A stretch of DNA of 64,000 bases from NCBI RefSeq assembly GCF_001540865.1, contig NC_033637.1:9336586-9400585 (forward strand). The letters are read 5' to 3'. Below are positions 47,664 through 58,793 of this stretch, in pieces; the first letter of the stretch is position 1, and every line of letters starts with the position of its first letter. The translations under genes were made by a program, and so were the position numbers. This DNA is from Ananas comosus (taxonomy: Eukaryota > Streptophyta > Magnoliopsida > Poales > Bromeliaceae). Below the pieces are notes generated by a model, which was given only the letters and a program-made list of their open reading frames with translations, ran no database searches and was not told where the DNA came from.

Positions 47664-50600
47664 CGTCACGCCCCGTGTCACGCCATATGCTTACACATAT
47701 AAGGCGCCTACAGCAATAGTGATAATTAAACAACACTAAATGCGCATCTAGGAGTATCAGAGCATACAACAACTAGATTCTAGAATAAGGAGGTAAATAC
47801 AAGAATTAATCCACTAACATAAATCATAAGGTAGTACAATAAGAAATCCCAAATACAAGTGCTAGAGGTACAAAAATGGTGGTCTCTACTCATAAGTACA
47901 AAACTCTCACTCTCTACATCAAGTACAAAAATAGAGAGATGAACCACCTAGTAGAAAATACTCCTCGCTATCTAGCTAGTAGCGATCCCTTTACCGCGAT
48001 CCCGAGCCTCTCCCGGGGTGGATGGCTCTGAAATAAAACAACAAAACGGCGAAATGCACCACCAGGCTAAAAGGCAAAAGTAGTATGTTCAACTTTTAAA
48101 TGGAAAAAATAACATGTATATAAAATATGAAATAAACTTACTAACTACTATGCCTCTTCTTTAGCATGAATTTCCACAAATATAAATATTATTCTAACAT
48201 GAATATGCATAAGTATAATCAACATAATGTTAACAAGTGCAACTAGTAAAATGTCATTATTTACTAATTTGTCTAATGTCCATTTTGCAATTTAGTTCAA
48301 ATATGTCTCGATCATATAGGACCTACCCGTGGGTAGTCCGGCTTGCGCCGTTCCTAATGGCCCCGTGGTAGTCAACATTCCCACCCTAGGAATGAGCCTC
48401 CCCCACGGCATTCCATTTTGGCGCCCAATCCCGCACGGGCTAGCTTATGTCACGGTGGCTATCTCCGGAGTGTCGGCTTGTAGGGAGCGACCCTCACAAG
48501 CATGTACGAATGACCACAATGGCAAGCAAGCGTAATCATCCATCTCAAGTCCAATGTCATCATGTCTAAAACATGGTACAAAAACTAGTGACCCAAGGTC
48601 TATCACTATATCATCATGTAGAAGTTTAACCATTCACTAGGATGAATGCCTCTTTATGGTATCTTTCTCCACTATGTCAAACATGAGTACTATGTCCAAG
48701 ATCATAATTTTCTAGTCATTTTCACCAAATGAAACATGATTATAAGCCATATCAAAGAATGCTATTTACATGCATGATTGCTATACACATATCTCTCTCT
48801 ACTACATAGAGATGATTTTTCATGAAACATAACACATGTATTTTAAGCATTCTAAAATTCACATATGCTCTATCTAGCATGAATATGTATGAATTTCTAT
48901 TTTTACAATAAGTAAAACAACATAGGAAGAGTTCACCCATTTTGGTGAGGTAAAACCCACCAAGAGCTCCTTGGAACCCTTTCGTTTGCGCAAGAGAAGG
49001 TGTCCACTAGCCTCCTAGCTCCCTAAAGGAAACTCTACAAGACTTAGACGCAACGAACGAACATCCCAAGGGTCAAACTTTAACCAACCCAAAAAAATGG
49101 CAAAAACCCACATTGAGTGGTGAAAATCTCTCTCAATCTCCAAAAGAGAGCAAGATCCCTTCAAAACCAACCTAAATGAAGGTTCTAAACCAATCAATTG
49201 AACTCCAAAAGCTACAAATAAAAAATTTTCAAATAAACCCTAATTTTTTCATTTCTATGGTTTCTACATAAAAACCTCCAAAAACATAAACCAAAAGAGA
49301 AAAACATGTTACCAACCTCTTTAGAAGCTTCAATCTAAACTTGGAATGAGCTAGGGTTGAAGATCGCTCCTCCAACAAGCTCCAATCCAAGCTCCAAGAC
49401 TTTTTTCATGGTGGAAATAGCACCAAGAAGCAAAAAGAGGTGATTAAACCACGAAAATCCAAGAAAAAATGAAAAGAAATCCAAAGAGGAGAATAGGAGA
49501 ACTCTCAACCCAATTCTCTTGTGTTTTCCAGCTCAGGAAACCCAGCAAGGGGCGTGGGGTATTTGTAGGATTGCTACAATAACAAAAACACCCCTAAAAA
49601 ATAAGCAGTCTACGAACTGCACTGCATACTGGTACGCGGGAAAGAGTACCGATACCGGCCAGCAGTACGCGCAAACCTAAGCCTCGGGTTGGCAAACAAA
49701 TGCACTGGGTACCGGTTAACAGCCTGATGCAGTACCGGTACCACCTCCAGTACCAGTACAGGCCTGATACAGTACCAGTACTCTGCTCTACAAAGGCAAA
49801 TCCGAGAGTAGCCCAATTTTCTTATTTTTGAAATTTTGGCACTAAGTTTCTAATCTCACTCCTCAGGATGCGTGCCATAGGTCGATACATAGTCAACGAC
49901 CCTCCAGAATACCTAAAAAAACTCAGAACACGGATGAAACACTCGAACCTTGCAATTTGTAAAGGTCCAGTGTGTTACACCCCGGGACTGCCAATTTGGT
50001 CGGTTCGGACATGTCAACAGACGCCGGATGGACAGCACCTTCCCTGTCCGCCCAAGGCTCAACACAAGTATCAACATGTATACAATTTGCGCAAGTATAG
50101 ACTTAAATATACATGGCTTGCACGAAGGCAAGCAACAGCCAATAAGTGAAAGTTCTACAACTATTATCACATTCATACATGTATCTTGATTACATGAAAT
50201 CAAATACAAGCATATAATGATTTACATCAATTTTACAAAATACATCACATATGCCATTTATACATTTTATACATTGTCATCCCATTACAGTTTTCATCAC
50301 AACCAAAAGATGAACATGGGTACCATTAATGCACGGGTGTTTGCTATCTAGGGCGCTATGCCTTTGCCACGATCCTCAACCGCCTCTCTCGGACCCGGAT
50401 CTGAAAAATGGTGAGGTGAGAACTATAAGAAAGTTCCCAGTGGGTTCGGTCGCCGACCCCGCCGACTTTCCTATTAGGTCTAACCAGGCACAAGTAGAAA
50501 GAACAAATAGATAGATAGACATTTCTAAACAAATGCAGCTACTATATCTGAACAAGAATGATAACCAATATATATGATACTCATGATGCATGCCGATTGC

Positions 50601-52013
50601 CATTCTCGATACCCAATCCTCTCGGCTTACCCGTAGGTTTAGCCCCAAAACTCACCAATTCAAATCCCTACTATCGGGGAGATACTCGCTACAACCTGAC
50701 GGGACCGTCTTCTGGGGAGATACTCGCTACGACCCAGTGATGACTACTTCGGAGCTCATCGCTCAAGGGAGAGCGACTGCCCTCAAGCATAAACTTACAG
50801 GTGAGTATGATCCAATCCACAACCATGAGGATGCCATGTCCACTAATGCCACAACACACAAAGTGTCCCATTCTTTAGCATTCAATGCCACAAGGTGCTA
50901 TTTCAGTTATTTGTCACAATGCCACCATGTTCTCTACCTCAACTAGTTCATGTCTCAATTCATACATCTATAGGGTTCACAATTGTCCAATGTCTCATTA
51001 CCAACTCATATGCATCTTTATACTAAAAGCATGTAAGAAATATTCACATATTACCATTTACCCTGCAACGCATGAATCCTATATATACACATATATGCTC
51101 AAATGGTGACTTTAGACATAAAAAGAAATCCAACTGTTTCGGATAGCACCACCTACCTCGTAGGGATGCTAGGGCACTAGAATCCAAATTCCACAATTCA
51201 TAGTCGCCGCTTTCCCTCGACCCAAAGCAAACGAAGCCGAAACGGGATTTTTCCTCAATATCTTGGCGTAGACTTATCGGAATCCCGATCCGAGTCTCCT
51301 AATGCGTCGGTTTTTACTTCAATTAGGACTACAAGAGATAAAACTCAAGTTAGATCTCAAGCTTAGCAAAACCCCATTTTAACCCTAGGGCTTCCATAAT
51401 CCACAAATACCTAATTTTCATGGATAAACATGAGGCAATCTAATATATTATCCTCTAGAAATCACAACTAGAAGGAATTTAGCCAAACCCTAACTTAATA
51501 CCACAAGAACTCACCTCAAGTTCAAGCTTCCTCCTCAACCCTTGCACAAGAGCTAGCTTCACCACTAAGCAAGCCTTCTTCTCCACCAATCTTCTCTTTT
51601 GGAGCAAACCCTAGAGAGAGGAAGAGAGAGAGAGAGGAAAGTGTGAGAAGCTCTAGAAAGAGAAAGAGAGTTTCTACTCTTTGGTTCTCACATAAGGGAA
51701 AAGAGAACTAGGGCATATAACCCATATAACAAGCTCCCCCAACACTAATTACAACTAGGCCCCTCACAAAATTACAGTTTTGGACCAACCCACCTTTCTG
51801 TGGGTATGGGGTCTGGACCTTGCACTCAGGGTCCGGACCCCAAGAACATTTCCAGCACGAAACAGTTTGAAATTTTTCCAGCTTTCTCTCCAAAGTCCCA
51901 ATACCCTATCCAAAGCATTCCGAAACATTCAGAACGATTAACGGACCTCACACCACCCTTCGGTCAATTTGACTGAAGTTCGATATAACCTACCGAAGTT
52001 TCGGTATATTACA
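47664..52013 (-). mobile_element. Element E 5' LTR (split by solo LTR G-prime)
   Basis: Parts 47664..47675 and 49985..52013 form a ~2.0-kb LTR; its U3 half matches 32076..32894 plus 37800..38182. The hairpin is at 50417..50424 with 50432..50439, acceptor-like TTTTTCAG at 50401 and donor-like GAG|GTGAGT at 51514/51515 on minus. A GGTCCGGACC palindrome is near 51830. It ends TATTACA at 52013, next to LTR remnant H. Confidence 0.88.
47676..49979 (-). mobile_element. Solo LTR G-prime inside LTR E
   Basis: 2.3-kb LTR, TGTCACGCCATATGC to ..GTGTTACA, TSD CCCCG (47671..47675, 49980..49984), inserted 12 bases into LTR E. It is related to G (both contain CATATGC..ACATATAAGGCG and share the U3 end). 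The hairpin is absent: about 60 bp are deleted around 48045 compared with G. U3 has GTACCGGTAC-type palindromes at 49627..49786. Confidence 0.9.
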
Positions 52014-52921
52014 CATTATGTTAGACATACTAGTGAGTTGATACCCTTTGATACTAGTGGATGCATACATAAAAGATGGACATACTAGTGGTTGGTTACC
52101 CTATGGTGAGACTTGATGCATTTATAGTAGTTGGATATTCTTGTGGGACATTGTTGCATTGACAACCTTAGTGGTAGCAACCTATACTTGTAATGCTAAA
52201 TATATAGAAGTGTAGTTTCATGATAACTATAGCAATCTGATGTCAATGACAATGTCAAATTTGTATCATAATAATTATTCATGATTTAAATGTGGACTAG
52301 CATTTTATTATTGCATACACAATTATTTATGCATGTGATTATAGATATGGAATTCATATCCATGTTAAAGACATTTCATGTAGAGGCACGATATACTTGG
52401 AATTATTCTAATACTTGCTATATTTATAGTTCATACTTCTTATGCCTCAGTTGACCTAATGGTGTATTTCGTCACTCTCGGCAGCTTACTTACTAGGAAC
52501 TATTGTTTAATAGTTTTCACCCCCATTGGTTGGTTATTTTTGTTTCAGAGCCTTCCGCAACGGGAAAAGCTAGCGATCGTAGCAAGGGGGCAATGACTAG
52601 CTGGAGCTTCACGATGTTGTGATAGATGAACCCACAGATTTATTTAGTGGCTTAGTTCAGCGATGTATTTGTATTATATGTGAGATTCTATGTTTTCATA
52701 TTGTACCCTTGGTTAGATTATTAAAATCTTGAGATGTATTAGTTTCAGAATTTTTGTATCTAGTTGTTGTATGTTCTCGCTCTGATTACCAAGTTTAGGA
52801 TGGATTATACGACTTCTCTCTATGATTGTTGTAGACGCCTTGTGTACATTAGAATTTTTGGTGTGCACGCTGGGTCTGTGCACGCACCCGGTGGACTTTC
52901 GCTGCGGCCCGGGGTGTGACA
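52014..52921 (+). mobile_element. LTR remnant H, plus orientation
   Basis: It ends GGCCCGGGGTGTGACA at 52921, the reverse complement of an LTR start of the G type (shared GTTGTAGACGCCTT and GCACGCACCCGG). The hairpin is at 52494..52504 with 52509..52519, followed by TTTGTTTCAG at 52548. The U3 half is missing: it begins at the end of LTR E. Confidence 0.75.
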
Positions 52922-53579
52922 CTAAATGAGACAAAAAGAGCATGAGAAATAATAACCATCAAAAGATGAAATTAAATACAAAGGTACAACTAAGAAGAAT
53001 GGTCAATTTAGAGTAGTCAATCTCAGCAGTTACCGAAACAGTCGTTCGGGAGCTACCGTGGGGGCATTGTTTGCACCATAAAAATAGTGCTACGTGGTAA
53101 GTCGGACTACACCGTGTGGAGGGCCCCCAAAGCTGAACATAGATCGACATGTGGTATGCTAGGATCTGGGAACAACACGCCCAATACTGAAAATCGGTTG
53201 TGCGGAAATGCACTTAAGATTGACAAAGAGTGGCCTGAAGAAATAGGAACATGGCCGAGACACACCCCGCAATGGGTAATAACTGAATAATGGCGAACGA
53301 GACTATAAATAAACAGAATATGCTTACCAGAAGGGTCTTTTTCCCCTGCGAACAAGAAAACCATTCTATTTTCAGTACTTTTCCGCTTTCTAGGAGTAGT
53401 CTACTTGTAATCTTTACTTTTCCTACATTTTCTTCTTTCATAGGAGTAATCTTTAGGATAGATGTCCTTGTGATTAAGAGAGTAGTGAAACCCATCATCC
53501 CGTAAATTTCTTTCACTTTTGAAATACATATTTGAGCTATTCAGCTCATTTTAGCTGAATATATAATGGACTGCTTTGA
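52922..53579 (+). other. Unclassified segment with TATA-box-like motif
   Basis: About 650 bp with a composition unlike the flanking LTRs. CTATAAATA lies at 53303..53311, about 230 bp after a GGGGGCATTGTTTGCACC segment (53055..). This could be the U3/R of an LTR from another gypsy clade, or an organelle-derived insert. ORFs on both strands (53087..53290, 53214..53516) show no family motif and are not called. Confidence 0.35.
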
Positions 53580-54252
53580 ACTCAGCTGAGCGGATCCCTC
53601 ATCAGCCGATCGCTTGATTTTGTTGTAGGCGTATTTTCGAGGGTCACTTTCAGAAGCCGTTTCGTCTCTCTTTTCTTGCTTTTCGAGGCAGATTATTGAC
53701 CAGGTTATCAGTCCAGACATTCAGCTCCGAACAATAGTAGATCATTTTTACTTGTGCCTCTTGTGGGCTTAGTAGATAGATTGTTGTCGTCGGTAACGGT
53801 ACCCACTGGAAACTACTTCTATAGTAGTTTTCATGCCTTTTATTGTTGCTCTATTCTTTTTAAAGCCTTCCATTCCTGTTGCAGCATCTGATCAAGATAA
53901 GAGAGTCAGGCTAGTAGCTTTCCTGTATCAGATAATCGTTTTTGGAGACCACCTATTAGAGGTCGGTTTTTGAAAGTTAGCATATTCTACATATCAAGAT
54001 TGGTGAGGCCAACTTACTTGTATATTTTATTTCTATTCTGAGAGATGGTTGATGTATTATTTTGGGAGTTAGTGTATGCACAACAAGGTTATAGATTTGT
54101 ATTAGTTTTATTTAGGAGCTCTGATCGATATCTCTAGCTGTTGTACATTTCATATACTTTGCAGGTTTAGACGCTTCGCGTGCATGGGGCTTCCCATGTA
54201 TGAGGCAGATCTATTGGCGAGCCCGGGTTCTGCTGTAACTCGGGGTGTGGCA
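53580..54252 (+). mobile_element. LTR remnant H2, plus orientation
   Basis: It ends ACTCGGGGTGTGGCA (TGACA with one change). It holds an 11-bp hairpin, TGGAAACTACT (53807..53817) with AGTAGTTTTCA (53823..53833), in the conserved CCCACTGG context. The acceptor-like site is degraded. The left boundary is approximate. It marks the end of the LTR block. Confidence 0.65.
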
Positions 54253-55166
54253 GGGAGACTTGCCCGTCCTCCCACCTTATCTCCCTGACAAGATGAAATA
54301 TATGCCCCATTATCCGACCGCTTGAAAATTCACTTGTCTGCAGGTTCTTCGAATCTGCCCGGCCAATCTTTCTTTTTTTTTAATTCTTCTCTAAATTAAA
54401 TATAATTATATTTTACTTGTTTCAATAAAAAAATAAAAATTTAAAAATAATGAAATTATTATAAAACCCATTATCTCTTAAATCAAATTTATTTTACAAA
54501 AAATATTTAAAACTTAAATAATATTCTAAAAAAGAAGGTTATCTTATAATGTAAAAACTTTTTCAGGCAAATTCAAAGTAAATTCAGAGTAAATCAACTT
54601 TACTACCATCTTTCGTCTTGAATCCATTTCAAGTCATAAAAATGTTTCGTTTATCTGTCTGAATCAATTTAATTTATCACTTCCACTAACCACTCCACTT
54701 AGGATAGATCAACATAGAAGCTCCACCAACTCAGATCTATTTTATATAGTTGAATATAAGATTTACGCCAAATTTTTAAACGAGCATGTAGATTCGTCAA
54801 GAAAAATATATATATAACTCCATAGAAAAAATTTAAATTTCACAGCATTTGAATTCTGCAGGTTTTTTATTTTTATCAATCTAAATGCGTCCTAAAGGTT
54901 AGTTAATGAGAGTATGTACGTGACACCTCACATTAGGCTGTTCAAACATGTCCTAAAAGTTAAGAGCACTCCCCACAACCTTTTTAACTACCTTTTGAAA
55001 TACAACTCTGTAACTATTTATCACGGGCACTTTTTGATTATTAATCTTTAAATAATTTAGTTATATATATAACGGATAAAAATAGTCAGAAAAATAGATC
55101 TAACAATAGAAAATTTAGTAGCACAAAGTGTTTGGTACATGCTATTGATAGTAGTGTAGCCGGACT
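54253..55166. other. AT-rich stretch, nothing recognised
   Basis: No ORF, LTR motif or RNA gene can be supported. Base composition drops sharply to AT-rich from here on. Confidence 0.6.
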
Positions 55167-55180
55167 TATATATATATATA

Positions 55181-55236
<56 letters not shown>

Positions 55237-55258
55237 TATAATATATATATATATAGAT
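55167..55258. repeat. (TA)n microsatellite
   Basis: About 90 bases of nearly pure TA dinucleotides with two short interruptions. Similar TA runs at 56414..56430, 56971..57002, 57617..57658 and 59791..59814 flank the inverted-repeat elements, suggesting TA tracts are their preferred landing sites. Confidence 0.95.
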
Positions 55259-55604
55259 ATTTCAATTTATATTATTTTTCAAAATGACTCGGGAGTTCAT
55301 TGAAATTGAAGGCTACATCTGCTATCAAATAGTTGACAATTAACAAAACTTAATTTTTGGTTAGTTAGCGATATATTCACGATAGTTAAATTTAACATAT
55401 TACTTTGTATATTTTTGATAAAATTTCAGTTTAGTTAGTGAATAAAATAAAATACCACTTGAGTTGTCTCAAGTCTAAAAGCTTAATTTCATACTACCGT
55501 ACTATATTTAAGAATTCTTTCCACTTACAATATAACAGAAGAAAAACTCTATTCGATTATCACTTTCTTATCAAACTGTATAATGTAATTTAAATTTAGA
55601 AAAA

Positions 55605-55968
55605 AACTTCAAATACCACTGTTGTGTGTTCATGCTTTCTCACTTTAGTATCATATGATTTAAAATGTATTATTTTAGTACTTTGTGATTTTATTTTTTT
55701 CTTTCTATTATTTCATATATTAATCTTTCCGTTAAATTAGTGACAAAGTTAAAAACACTAGTTACTAAAGTGAAAAATTCGATAAACCACGTAGTTATAG
55801 AGTGAATATTTAATAAACCATAGGTGGTATATCTGAAGTTTTTTTTTATATGATTTGACGAAGATATTGATGAAAAAAAAATACCACGGAATACTAAAAT
55901 AATACAGTTTAAATCATAAGATACTAAAGTGAGAAAGTGTGAAATCGCAAAAGTGATATTTAAAGTTT
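55605..55968. mobile_element. Inverted-repeat MITE, family 4
   Basis: About 365 bp. The left arm (AACTTCAAATACCACTG..TTTCTCACTTTAGTATCAT) is the reverse complement, with changes, of the right arm (ATACTAAAGTGAGAAAGTG..TGATATTTAAAGTT). Arms are about 100 bp and continue inward imperfectly. No coding sequence; superfamily unknown. Confidence 0.75.
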
Positions 55969-56430
55969 ATCCTTCAATTTATTTTCGTTTTTGTTTTTGT
56001 TTTTTGAAGACACCCCTAAATAATTATTCTCCGACCAATTTCTGCTCAATTGATAATAAATTCAAACTACAATGAACAAAACTGATAAAATATAATAATA
56101 TAATACTAATATAATATAAAAAGTGAAAAAAAAATATAAAATAAAATAGTGTACTAGAGTATAATAAAAGTTACAAATAAATTAAAAGAGTAATGTAAGT
56201 CTACAACAAAAAAATATATAATATTATATTATAATCTCTCCAATTTTATTCTCAAAAGTTACACAATTTGTAAAACTTTTTTACTGCTGAGCAATGGTAC
56301 ATGTACATCTCAATTGCAGTGTATATTCTATATCTTATCCATCTAATAAATAAAATATTTTCACTAGTCATTTGATGTGACTACTAATTTAACTCCATTG
56401 GAATGTACAAATAGTATATATATATATATA

Positions 56431-56967
56431 GTTGAGCTGGAATGCTATCGATAGCAAACAGGCTTTGTTGCCATTCATTTGTTTTTTATGATGGAGCCTC
56501 CAAATCAACGATCGGCACCATTGAACATGATCTATACCACTTGAAGTATCTAGAAATTAAATTTCATACTTTTTCGATATTATTCTCTTATTCATCAAGT
56601 GGGTATAAAAATGAATGGCTGAAAATGAATATCCTCTAAAAAGTGATGATAGGGATTTTGTAATCAAGATTGAGAGTATAGATCTTGTTCTAAATAGTTT
56701 AAAAAATTTTCTAACAAAAATTCAATTGATTTGGATAGCTTTACACCGTTAAACAAGAAAATGCCTCATATCGACCATTAAAATTACAAATTTTGAAACC
56801 CTTTGATCATTAGGTCAATGACGTCGAAAAGATTTGAAATTTAATTTCTAGATACGTCAAGTGATAAAGATCATGTTCAACGGTGCCAATCGTCGATTTG
56901 AAGACCTTATTATCGAAAACAAATTGGTGGCAACGGAGCCTGTTTGCTACCGATAGCATTCCAGCTC

Positions 56968-56970
<3 letters not shown>
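56431..56970. mobile_element. Long inverted-repeat MITE, family 1, copy a
   Basis: 540 bp between two TA tracts. Ends GTTGAGCTGGAATGCTATCG and its reverse complement match perfectly for 20 bp; imperfect pairing continues for more than 150 bp inward. Related pieces are at 57003..57314 and 60101..60690. The flanking TA repeats hide the exact TSD. No transposase; a Mutator-like or Tc1-like origin is possible but not shown. Confidence 0.8.
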
Positions 56971-57002
<32 letters not shown>

Positions 57003-57003
<1 letters not shown>

Positions 57004-57314
57004 CTAGGCTGGAATACTATCAATAGCACTAAGCTATTGGTGCTATTGATTTTTTAGCCCTTGGATTGANGATTTGGATATTTTTATAGCGTTAAACGAG
57101 AAAATGTCTCATATTGACTATTAAAAATTACAAAATTTGAAATCTTTGATCATTAGGTCAATGATATTGAAAAAATTTAAAATTTGATTTCAAGATATTT
57201 TTAACTAGTATATATCATATACAACAATATTGATTGTCGATTTGGAGGCTCTATTATCAAAAATAAATAGGTGATAACAATGCTCGTTTGCTAATGATAA
57301 AATTACAGCTCAAC
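57003..57314. mobile_element. MITE family 1, copy b (one arm)
   Basis: The right part (from about 57080) matches the right arm of copy a (GTTAAACGAGAAAATGTCTC.., ending ACAGCTCAAC). The left end differs (CTAGGCTGGAATACTATC) and is followed by unrelated sequence, so the copy is chimeric or deleted. It contains an N at 57070. A (CT)n run follows at 57315..57340. Confidence 0.65.
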
Positions 57315-57353
57315 TCTCTCTCTCTCTCTCTCTATCTCTCTATATATATACAT

Positions 57354-57610
57354 ACATAGAGTCCGGCTATTATATTTTTATGAGTATTGGACCCCTTATA
57401 CTCATAAGTTTTCGACCCTTAGATTTATTTCATTAATCATTTTCATCCGTTAGAACATATTATTTAACCAACTACCCACTCAACCTTAGGGGACCACTAT
57501 CATTTTAAGTTGGGATCACCATCATCCTAACCACACATTCCATCAATCAACGGTGAAAAACTTATGAGTACAAGGGGGTCTATACTCATAAAAGTATAGA
57601 AGCCCCAGCC

Positions 57611-57614
<4 letters not shown>
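57354..57614. mobile_element. MITE family 2
   Basis: About 260 bp with arms of ~40 bp: CCGGCTATTATATTTTTATG at the left pairs with CATAAAAGTATAGAAGCCCC at the right with mismatches. The inner words CTTATACTCATAAGTTTT and AAAACTTATGAGTACAAG are also complementary. No coding sequence. Confidence 0.7.
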
Positions 57615-57658
<44 letters not shown>

Positions 57659-57661
<3 letters not shown>

Positions 57662-57840
57662 GAGCTACTATGCTATCGGAAGTATAGAGGATCTGGGTGC
57701 CTCTGATTTTTTGGCCCTTAGATCAACCCTTTTAATCATTTCTAATTTTTGAATTAATACTATTAACTTGTGGGGACCACTCAACCCTAAGGGTACTATT
57801 CAACCCTGATTTTTTTACAGCGATTGACTGGTGTATATTT
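57659..57840. mobile_element. MITE family 3, partial copy
   Basis: It starts after a TA tract with GAGCTACTATGCTATCGGAAG and matches the left half of 59815..60062 (CGGAAGTATA.GAG.ATCTGG..). The right arm is not seen. Confidence 0.6.
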
Positions 57841-58160
57841 TAAATTTTGTGTATATGTAGGCATACAATTCTTTAATTGAGCATCTATATATTATAATAT
57901 TTTTTTTAGAGAGAAAGTTAGCATGCAACCCGTTTCGTTATATTTTTTAAAAATAAATTTAGTTGAAAATATGAATAAATTAAAATTTGAACTCAGGACT
58001 TTGTTTATTATAATGTTATACACAAAAATTTATACTCATAAGATAATTTTACTATTCACCTGCGACGAAATATAATCAAATTATTTGCATTGCCCACAGA
58101 AATATAGGAAAATAAATCACATCATCACGGCTTAATGGTAGTTTTAGAATTTAATACATC
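57841..58160. other. AT-rich upstream region, nothing recognised
   Basis: No repeat or ORF stands out. It leads into the promoter of the SAUR gene. Confidence 0.5.
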
Positions 58161-58169
58161 AAACTTTGT

Positions 58170-58183
58170 TGTCTCTACGTGGC
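58170..58183 (+). promoter_or_regulatory. AuxRE-like TGTCTC next to ACGTGGC
   Basis: TGTCTC (58170..58175), the canonical auxin response element core, is followed at once by TACGTGGC, a G-box/ABRE-like core, about 300 bp before the SAUR start codon. Both motifs are short and occur by chance, so function is inferred from position only. Confidence 0.4.
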
Positions 58184-58342
58184 TCGATTCCTAACACATT
58201 AGCCAAGTCCACATCCTTTATTTATTTAATAATTAAATAAATAGGCTCCTCCCTTCCTCTTTTGACTGTAGTTTCAACGATCAATCCCTGAAGCTTCCAA
58301 AGGTTGACCCAAACTGTTCTAAACCTCCCCACCAATCCATGG

Positions 58343-58351
58343 CTATAAAAA
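58343..58351 (+). promoter_or_regulatory. TATA box of the SAUR gene
   Basis: CTATAAAAA in a CCATGG-CTATAAAAACC context, 125 bp before the ATG. Transcription would start near 58375, giving a ~100-base purine-rich 5' UTR. W-box-like TTGAC cores lie just upstream (about 58261 and 58303). Confidence 0.7.
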
Positions 58352-58475
58352 CCCTATCCCCTCATGCAGAAATAAACCAGTAAGAAACTAACCACATCCA
58401 CATCTCATCGATCTCCCACACTCCTCACTCATAAAATTTAGATCCAAAAACAAAAAAAAAAAGAAAGAAAAAACA

Positions 58476-58793
58476 ATGTGGTGGAGGAAGAAGGAGACCG
58501 AGCAGCTACCGACGCACTACGACCGTCTCACGGAGTGTGACGGAGAGTGCGAGGATGTGGCGGAGCGGATACCGAAAGGGTACGTCCCGATGCTGGTCGA
58601 GGACGAGGCGCGCGGGGAGGTGGAGAGAGTTTTGGTGCATGTTAAACTCCTCAATGAGCCGTTCATGGTGGAGCTCCTCGAGTGGGCCGCGGAGCGGTTC
58701 GGGTACCGGCAAGAGGGAGTGCTCAGAGTGCCCTGCGACGCACACAATTTCCGGCGCATGGTCGCGTTGTCTCATCGAAAGCTAGATGGATAA
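58476..58793 (+). CDS. SAUR-family small auxin-up RNA protein
   Basis: An intact, intronless gene of 105 codons plus TAA. The SAUR domain fills residues ~30-100: RIPKGYVPMLVEDEARGEVE, then VLVHVKLLNEPFMVELLEWA, AAERFGYRQEGVLRVPCDAH and FRRMV, matching the family pattern (PKGxxxVYVG.. RF.VP..YL..P.F..LL..AEEEFGF....L.IPCD). The N-terminus MWWRKKETEQL is short and charged; no signal peptide or membrane segment. SAURs typically bind PP2C.D phosphatases at the plasma membrane and so activate H+-ATPase and growth; this is known of the family, not shown here. The start has a plant-like context (AAACAATG) and a TATA box upstream. The GC-rich coding part contrasts with AT-rich flanks. It is the only intact host gene I can support. 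Which SAUR subgroup it belongs to I cannot say. Confidence 0.93.
   Translation: MWWRKKETEQLPTHYDRLTECDGECEDVAERIPKGYVPMLVEDEARGEVERVLVHVKLLNEPFMVELLEWAAERFGYRQEGVLRVPCDAHNFRRMVALSHRKLDG

Noticed and set aside
53214..53516. 100-codon minus-strand ORF with a hydrophobic C-terminus
   Set aside because: It looked like a possible small membrane protein, but no family motif is seen, a TATA-like motif lies on the other strand in the same segment, and it overlaps other chance frames.
58506..58775. Minus and alternative-frame ORFs over the SAUR gene
   Set aside because: They follow from the high GC of the coding region; only the plus frame at 58476 has the SAUR domain.
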